NCBI RefSeq assembly: GCF_022760855.1
Contig: NZ_JAKTNR010000010.1
Coordinates: forward strand, 10,939 to 74,938
Length of the DNA: 64,000 nucleotides
Origin: Thermus albus
GTDB taxonomy: Bacteria > Deinococcota > Deinococci > Deinococcales > Thermaceae
Direction of reading: 5' to 3'
Below, in pieces: positions 58,968 through 64,000 of this stretch. The notes below the pieces were generated by a model. The model had not been told where the DNA came from and did not search any database. It saw nothing but the letters and a program-made list of their open reading frames with translations. The position numbers and the translations under genes were made by a program. Each line of letters opens with the position of its first letter. Position 1 is the stretch's first letter.

Positions 58968-60536
58968 TTAGCCTAGGGTCTTGTGCACCAGGGCCATGGC
59001 GGCTTCCAGCACCACGTTTAGGTGTTCCTCCCCCTTAAAGCTTTCCGCGTACACCTTGGCCACGTCCTCGGTGCCGCTGGGGCGGGCGGCGAACCAGGCG
59101 TTTTCCGTTACCACCTTGAGGCCTCCCAGGGGTTCCCCGTTCCCGGGGGCCCGGGTAAGGATGGCCAGGATGGGCTCCCCGCCAAGCTCCTTCTCCTTCA
59201 CGTCCTCGGGGGAGAGGCGGGCCAGCTTGGCCTTGGCCAGAGGGGAGATGGGAAGGTCCTTGCGGGTGTAGTAGGGCCGGCCCAGGTTTTCGGCCAGCTC
59301 CTCGTAGAGCTCATCGGGGGCCTTCCCCCGCTTGGCCAGGATCTCCGCCGCCAAGAGCCCCAGGAGAATCCCGTCCTTATCCGTGGAAAAAGGCCTGCCG
59401 TCAAAGCGCAAGAAGCTGGCTCCGGCGCTTTCCTCCCCGCCGAAGCCTAGCCAGCCTTGCAGGAGGCCTTCCACAAAGTATTTGAAGCCCACAGGGGTTT
59501 CGTAGACCTCCCGCCCTAAGGCCTTGGCCACCCGGTCCAAAAGGGCGCTGGTCACCGCGGTCTTGCCCACCTTGGCCCCTGGCCAGGTGCGGGTGGTGTA
59601 GAGGTGGTGGACAGCGGCCGCCAGGTAGTGGTTGGGGTTCATAAGGCCCCTCTTGGTGACGATCCCGTGGCGGTCGGCGTCGGGGTCGTTGCCGATGGCC
59701 AGGTCAAAGCGGTCTTTAAGGGCCAGGAGGCCCGCCATGGCGTAGGGGCTGGAGCAGTCCATGCGGATTTTGCCGTCGTGGTCTGGGGGCATGAAGCGGA
59801 AGGTGGGGTCTAGGGTGGGGTTCACCACCTCCAGGTTGAGGTGGTAGGCCTCGGCAAGCCGCTCCCACACCCTAAGGCTTGCGCCCCCTAAAGGGTCCAC
59901 CCCCAGGCGGAGGCCCGCCGCCCTTATGGCCCCTAGGTCCACGGCCTCCTTCACCCTTTCCACGTAAAGCCCAGGGTAGTCAAAGGGCTTGGCCCGTTTT
60001 AAGGCTTCCCGAAAAGGAAGGCGCTTTACCCCCTTTAGCCCCTCCTGGAGAAGGGCATTGGCCCTTTCCTCTATGGCCTTGGTGATGCGGGTGTCGGCGG
60101 GGCCACCCGTGGGGGGGTTGTACTTGAGGCCGCCGTCCTCCGGGGGGTTGTGGCTGGGGGTGAGGAGGATGCCGTCCGCCTTGGCGGGGTACTGGGCGTT
60201 GTGCTCCAGGATGGCCAAGGAGACCAGGGGGGTGGGGGTGTAGCCCTCCTCGAGGCGCACTTCCACTCCGTTGGCTACCAGTACGGAGAGAACCGTGGCC
60301 CAGGCGGGCTCGGAGAGGGCGTGGGTGTCCTTGGCCAGGAAGAGGGGCCCCGTGGCCCCAAAGGAGGCCCGGAGGTCGGCGATGGCCTGGGCCATGGCCA
60401 GCACGTGGACCTCGGTGAAGGTGCCCTTGAGGCTGGTGCCCCGGTGGCCGCTGGTGCCGAAGGCCACCCGTTGCAGCGGGTCCGTGGGGTCGGGGCGCTC
60501 CTCGTAATAAAGGGTGAGGAGTTTGGGTACATCCAT
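58968..60536 (-). CDS. pgm: Phosphoglucomutase, alpha-D-glucose phosphate specific
   Basis: 522 residues interconverting glucose 1- and 6-phosphate. Motifs: [18 protein letters not shown], catalytic serine loop [17 protein letters not shown], metal loop [13 protein letters not shown], sugar loop [13 protein letters not shown] and the phosphate-binding [15 protein letters not shown]. Length is close to the bacterial Pgm norm. It converges with malG and lies directly behind the terminator of the foldase gene, so it must have its own promoter or depend on read-through. It would feed glucose 1-phosphate from sugar uptake into metabolism. Confidence 0.95.
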   Translation of the reverse strand: MDVPKLLTLYYEERPDPTDPLQRVAFGTSGHRGTSLKGTFTEVHVLAMAQAIADLRASFGATGPLFLAKDTHALSEPAWATVLSVLVANGVEVRLEEGYTPTPLVSLAILEHNAQYPAKADGILLTPSHNPPEDGGLKYNPPTGGPADTRITKAIEERANALLQEGLKGVKRLPFREALKRAKPFDYPGLYVERVKEAVDLGAIRAAGLRLGVDPLGGASLRVWERLAEAYHLNLEVVNPTLDPTFRFMPPDHDGKIRMDCSSPYAMAGLLALKDRFDLAIGNDPDADRHGIVTKRGLMNPNHYLAAAVHHLYTTRTWPGAKVGKTAVTSALLDRVAKALGREVYETPVGFKYFVEGLLQGWLGFGGEESAGASFLRFDGRPFSTDKDGILLGLLAAEILAKRGKAPDELYEELAENLGRPYYTRKDLPISPLAKAKLARLSPEDVKEKELGGEPILAILTRAPGNGEPLGGLKVVTENAWFAARPSGTEDVAKVYAESFKGEEHLNVVLEAAMALVHKTLG

Positions 60537-60547
60537 GGCCTCATCTT

Positions 60548-60586
60548 AAAAAAAACGAGGAGGTCCGCATAACGGGGACCTCCTCG
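60548..60586 (-). terminator. Intrinsic terminator of the foldase gene
   Basis: On the minus strand CGAGGAGGTCC (60586-60576) pairs with GGACCTCCTCG (60566-60556), followed by eight T (60555-60548). It is only 12 bases before the pgm start codon. Confidence 0.92.
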
Positions 60587-60599
60587 AGGGCCCACCTGC

Positions 60600-62417
60600 T
60601 TAGGGCTTGGCCGGAGCCTCCTCCGGGGTTTCTTTGGCAGGGGGGGTCTCAGGCTCTTGGGTTTTGGGGGTCAGTTCCGCCAGCACCTGGCCCAAGCGGT
60701 TTTCTATCTTGGCCGCTTTTCGCAGCTCCTGAACCAGGGCCTGGGCCTTTTGCTGGCGCTTGTTCAGGATGACCCGCTGCTTGGCTTCCTCTACCACCTC
60801 GCTGAAGGGCTTGAGCACCTCGGGCTTGCGGTCCTTGATGAGAAGCACCGCGAAGGTGCCATCTTCCAGCTTCACCACCTCGCTGACCTCTCCCAGAGGG
60901 CCTTTGGGGAAGGTCTCCTTCACCTTGAAGACCAGGCGGTCCAAGACGGCGGGGAGCTGGTTGGGGTTCACGGTGCCGTACTCGGTGACGGTGCCTTCCT
61001 GGGCTTTGGCCAGGGCCTGGAGGTCGCCACCCCTCAAGGCCGCCTCCCGGAAGGCCTTGGCCTTGGCCTCCGCCTTGAAGACCACCCCTATGACCTCCGC
61101 GCTGGCCGGGATGGTGAAGAGGGCGGGGTTTTCCGCATAGAACCTACGGGCCTCCTCCTCGGTGGCGGTAAGGCCCCGGGTCTCGTAGAGGAGATAGGCC
61201 TGGGCTATGTCATCCTTGGAGCCGATAAAGGGCTTGCCGCTTTTCTTGGCCGCCTCCACCAGAATTTCCCGCTCAATGAGGCTTTCCAGGGTCTGGGGCA
61301 GGAAGAACTGGACGGCCAGCTCCCCTAGGCCTTGCTGGATGAGGGCTGCGGTTTGCTGGTTGGAGAAGACCGGCTGCAGGACCTGGGAAAGCAGGATCTC
61401 CCGGCTGCCCACCTTGGCCACGGGAGGATTCTTGTAGCTGTAGGGGCTGTCCTCTGCAAAGCGTACCTGGGCCTTTTGGCGAAGCTCCTCAATATACCCC
61501 TCGAGGGCCCCATTCCCTTTAGCCTCCTGGGCATCCTTCTCCACCCGGTCCTTGACCTCCTCAAAGGAGGGTGCCTTTGCCGGGAGGTACTCCTCCACCT
61601 GCACCAGGTAGTAGCGACCCCCGGCCTCTATGGGCCCCACCAGCCCGGGCCCCTTCAGGCCGAAAACCGCTTCCGCCACTTTTTCGGGGAAGACCACCTT
61701 GGTGACGGGTTTGGGCTCCCTTTCCCCCGGTGCCGCCCCCAGGGCCCCGCCTTGCTCAGCGCCCACCTTGGAGTGCTGCTTGGCCAAGGCGGCGAAGTCC
61801 TCCCCAGCCTTCGCCTTAGCCAGGAGCTCCGCTGCCAGCTTGGCGTCGTCCACCACGATCTGCCGGGCTTTGAGGCGGGGCTCACCCTTATAGTCCTCTT
61901 GGTGCACCTCAAAGTAGAAGCGGGCCTCTTCCGCGGTGGGTTTGGCGGCGGAGCGGACCTGCTCCAGGCGTTTTTGGATTTGCAGCTGGGTTTTAATCTC
62001 AGAGCGAAGCTGGGCATCGGTGTAGCCTATCTGGTTTAGGAACTGCTCGTAGGCTTTCTTCTCCTTAAGGCCAAACTGCTCGCGGATGCGATCCACCTCC
62101 TTGCGCACCTCGGCGCTGCCCACCCGGATCCGCGCCGCGTCCTGCTTGAGGGCCTCGGTGAGGATGACCTGCTCCAGGAAGTGGGTGTCCACCAGGGTCT
62201 TAAGAAGCCCCTGGGGGTTTGCGGCGTAGAGGGGGTCATTCCCCTGGAGCCTTAGCAGGTCCAGCTCGTAAACCGCCTTCCCGTTCACCCACAGCACGGG
62301 TTTGCCCCGCGCCTGCTGCCCCGCTTGGGGGGTGAAAAGGAGGATGGCCCCCACGGCGAAGGCCAAGGCCAGAAGCCCAAAAAGGATGGTGATGGCTTTC
62401 TTGCTGATACCGAACAC
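60600..62417 (-). CDS. SurA/PpiD-like peptidyl-prolyl isomerase
   Basis: 605 residues. An N-terminal membrane anchor (about 8-28, ITILFGLLALAFAVGAILLF), a SurA_N-type chaperone domain (VNGKAVYELDLLRLQG, FLEQVILTEALKQDAARI), a parvulin domain (ARQIVVDDAKLAAELLAKAK, FAALAKQHSK, GGALG), and a second chaperone-like and parvulin-like half. The tail is Pro/Glu/Lys-rich. It likely folds exported proteins at the membrane. The GTG start has AGGAGG 9-14 bases upstream. The terminator is strong. Confidence 0.85.
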   Translation of the reverse strand: MFGISKKAITILFGLLALAFAVGAILLFTPQAGQQARGKPVLWVNGKAVYELDLLRLQGNDPLYAANPQGLLKTLVDTHFLEQVILTEALKQDAARIRVGSAEVRKEVDRIREQFGLKEKKAYEQFLNQIGYTDAQLRSEIKTQLQIQKRLEQVRSAAKPTAEEARFYFEVHQEDYKGEPRLKARQIVVDDAKLAAELLAKAKAGEDFAALAKQHSKVGAEQGGALGAAPGEREPKPVTKVVFPEKVAEAVFGLKGPGLVGPIEAGGRYYLVQVEEYLPAKAPSFEEVKDRVEKDAQEAKGNGALEGYIEELRQKAQVRFAEDSPYSYKNPPVAKVGSREILLSQVLQPVFSNQQTAALIQQGLGELAVQFFLPQTLESLIEREILVEAAKKSGKPFIGSKDDIAQAYLLYETRGLTATEEEARRFYAENPALFTIPASAEVIGVVFKAEAKAKAFREAALRGGDLQALAKAQEGTVTEYGTVNPNQLPAVLDRLVFKVKETFPKGPLGEVSEVVKLEDGTFAVLLIKDRKPEVLKPFSEVVEEAKQRVILNKRQQKAQALVQELRKAAKIENRLGQVLAELTPKTQEPETPPAKETPEEAPAKP

Positions 62418-62447
62418 TTGACCGCCTCCTCCTTAGCGTGCTAGGAT
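62418..62447 (+). promoter_or_regulatory. Promoter of tRNA-Arg
   Basis: TTGACC (62418-62423), 18-base spacer, TAGGAT (62442-62447), 14 bases before the mature tRNA 5' end. Confidence 0.55.
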
Positions 62448-62461
62448 ACTTCCCGCTGAGT

Positions 62462-62538
<77 letters not shown>

Positions 62539-62627
62539 TTTTCTTTTTTCCCCCGCCAACCGGAAAGCCCACAAGCACGAAGGGATTGTAACACACTCCC
62601 CATGAGAAAGGGGTTTAGCATGGGAGG

Positions 62628-63770
62628 GTGCTGCCTCTTCTCTTGGCCTGGCTCCACACCGTCAACGACCTCTTCTCCAACTTCCTCACCCCCCTTTTGC
62701 CCAAGCTAATGGCCCACTTCGGCGTGGGCTTGGGCACGGTGGGGCTTTTGGTGTCGGTGTATTCCCTAACGGGTAGCCTTTTCCAGCCTTTGGCTGGCTT
62801 CATCGCCGACCGGTTGGACCGGAGGCTTCTGGCGGCCCTGGGGCCGGTGCTGGTGGCCCTGGGTATGGGTTCTTTGGGCCTGTGGCCCCGGTTTGAGGCG
62901 CTCCTTTTGGTCCTGGGACTTTCCGGCTTGGGTTCGGCCCTTTTTCACGCCTCGGGGGCAAGCCTGGTGGGGGAGTTCGCCCCCAAGGAGCGGAGGGGGT
63001 TTTGGCTTTCCTTTTTTGGTTCGGCGGGGTACCTGGGCCTCTCCCTGGGGCCGGTGGTGGCCCTTTTTGCCGTGGGAGTCTGGGGGCTTAAGGGGCTTTT
63101 TTGGCTTACCCCTTTGGCCCTGCTTCCAGCCCTGTTGCTTTTGCGCCTCCCCCCTGTGCGGCGGCAAGGGAGGCCTGCAAGCCTCGAGGACTTCCTAAGG
63201 GTGTTTCGCGGGGACGTGGCCCGGCTATGGGGGATGGCCACCTTGCGGAGCCTGGTGTTTATGAGCTTTTCCACCACCTTGCCCTACTGGTTTACCCAGA
63301 GGAGCCTTTCCGATGCCTACATCGCCCTAAGCCTATCCACCTACAGTTTCTCCGCCACCTTGGGCGCCTTCCTGGGGGGTACCCTTTCCGACCGCCTGGG
63401 ACGGAAGGCGGTGTTGGTGGGGACCTTGACCTTCGGGCTTCCCCTGTATCTGGGCCTTCTTTTCCTGCCCCCCGGAGGTGCGTCCTACCTGGTGCTCTTG
63501 GCCCTGACCGGGGCCTTGATGAACGCAGGCATTCCGGTGGCCGTGGCCTTGGCCCAGGAGCTGGAACCCGGCCAGACGGCCACGGTTTCAGGTCTTCTCA
63601 TGGGCTTTACCTGGGGTTTTGCCGGGCTTTTCTACGCCCCCATAGGGCACCTGATAGAGGTGTTTGGCGTGATGCCGGTCCTCCTGGCCCTAGGGGTCTT
63701 GATCCTGCCCGCCTGGGCCTTGGCCCAAGGGGTAAGGGAGCCGGGCTTGGCGCAGGGCGGGGGGCGTTAA
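62628..63770 (+). CDS. MFS transporter, fosmidomycin-resistance-like
   Basis: 380 residues, 12 TM segments. The N-terminal LAWLHTVNDLFSNFLTPLLP, with HxxND in TM1, is the mark of Fsr-type MFS proteins. Motif A is PLAGFIADRLDRRLLA, and the second half has GGTLSDRLGRKAVLVG. The start is GTG 62628 with GGGAGG right before it; an ATG 8 bases upstream is out of frame. A likely drug or metabolite exporter; substrate not shown. The stop overlaps the promoter of the next gene. Confidence 0.85.
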   Translation: MLPLLLAWLHTVNDLFSNFLTPLLPKLMAHFGVGLGTVGLLVSVYSLTGSLFQPLAGFIADRLDRRLLAALGPVLVALGMGSLGLWPRFEALLLVLGLSGLGSALFHASGASLVGEFAPKERRGFWLSFFGSAGYLGLSLGPVVALFAVGVWGLKGLFWLTPLALLPALLLLRLPPVRRQGRPASLEDFLRVFRGDVARLWGMATLRSLVFMSFSTTLPYWFTQRSLSDAYIALSLSTYSFSATLGAFLGGTLSDRLGRKAVLVGTLTFGLPLYLGLLFLPPGGASYLVLLALTGALMNAGIPVAVALAQELEPGQTATVSGLLMGFTWGFAGLFYAPIGHLIEVFGVMPVLLALGVLILPAWALAQGVREPGLAQGGGR

Positions 63771-63773
63771 GAT
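63768..63773 (+). promoter_or_regulatory. -10 element of a leaderless promoter (universal stress protein)
   Basis: TAAGAT includes the TAA stop of the MFS gene and ends 6 bases before the ATG at 63780. Confidence 0.5.
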
Positions 63774-63779
63774 GGTCCC

Positions 63780-64000
63780 ATGAGGATTCTTCTGGCCACG
63801 GACGGCTCGCCCCAGGCCCGGGGGGCGGAGGTGTTGGCGGAGTGGCTTTGCTACAAACTCCCTGCCAAGCTGGTGGCCCTTTACGTGCGGGATATCCGCC
63901 TGATGCGGGTGCTGGAGCTTTTGGACTTCGGGGCTCTTACCGTGCCCATTCCTGCCCACCGGGAGGAGTTGGAGAAGGCCCTATCCGCTCACGGTGAGGC
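63780..64000 (+). CDS. Universal stress protein family (partial, runs off the window)
   Basis: The first 73 residues read MRILLATDGSPQARGAEVL, LPAKLVALYVRDIRL and so on: the UspA start (beta-strand, DGS, helix, LxALYV strand). The nucleotide-binding glycine motif lies beyond the window edge, so the ATP-binding class cannot be judged. Confidence 0.8.
   Translation, partial: MRILLATDGSPQARGAEVLAEWLCYKLPAKLVALYVRDIRLMRVLELLDFGALTVPIPAHREELEKALSAHGE

Overview
The window is GC-rich, densely packed bacterial chromosome. The proteins are of Thermus type: homodimeric pyruvate dehydrogenase, a maltose/trehalose-type sugar transporter, MutS-like ATPases, and very Leu/Ala/Gly/Arg-rich sequences. Many genes have a -10 hexamer only 6-8 nt before the start codon, as in leaderless Thermus/Deinococcus mRNAs. 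The genus is an inference from this general picture; the species cannot be named from here.

Layout. 0-8.7 kb: an orphan zinc/manganese-type binding protein behind a Fur-like box, small secreted and TIM-barrel proteins, a phytase-like protein whose signal peptide is out of frame, an MFS transporter, and a leftward tandem pair of MutS-like ATPases behind a clear fluoride (crcB) riboswitch. 8.7-17 kb: a leftward cytochrome c / response regulator / histidine kinase / secreted protein operon, an Nramp metal transporter, an NHL-type beta-propeller, and a NitT/TauT-type ABC transporter with a double-length permease. 17.1-20.6 kb is the scarred part: an IS607-like serine recombinase fragment joined to a 5'-truncated gene, repeats, an ECF sigma factor with an anti-sigma factor fused to a copper-binding cupredoxin domain, and a tRNA 3'-end-like sequence with its terminator.

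20.6-33 kb: a DciA-like protein, recF, an MFS pump, pstSCAB phosphate uptake, mnmA, a DUF1385 protein, leucyl aminopeptidase, a Fur-family regulator, a divergent ftsB-like gene and a LysR regulator. 33-41.4 kb: aceE-aceF (pyruvate dehydrogenase), hemC, a second Fur-family gene, folC, an aminotransferase and a MoaB/Mog protein. 41.4-54.6 kb: a sugar ABC transporter operon ending in an M28 peptidase, an anion transporter, an amidase, thiI, a degenerate Nudix protein, a molybdopterin oxidoreductase interrupted by one in-frame stop, a carboxylesterase, rnhB and a lipoprotein. 54.6-64 kb: a TRAP-type binding protein, a malEFG-type operon with Tat-dependent binding protein, phosphoglucomutase, a SurA-like foldase, tRNA-Arg(CCG), an MFS transporter and the start of a universal stress protein.

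How it fits together. Sugar uptake (two ABC systems, neither with its own ATPase here) sits near phosphoglucomutase. Metal handling recurs: an orphan binding protein, Nramp, two Fur proteins and a copper-ligand anti-sigma factor. The strongest candidates for under-described biology are the fluoride-riboswitch-controlled MutS-like pair and the cupredoxin anti-sigma unit. Three genes (4.16 kb, 20.09 kb, 51.26 kb) each appear broken by a single base, so sequence error and recent decay both need to be kept in mind.
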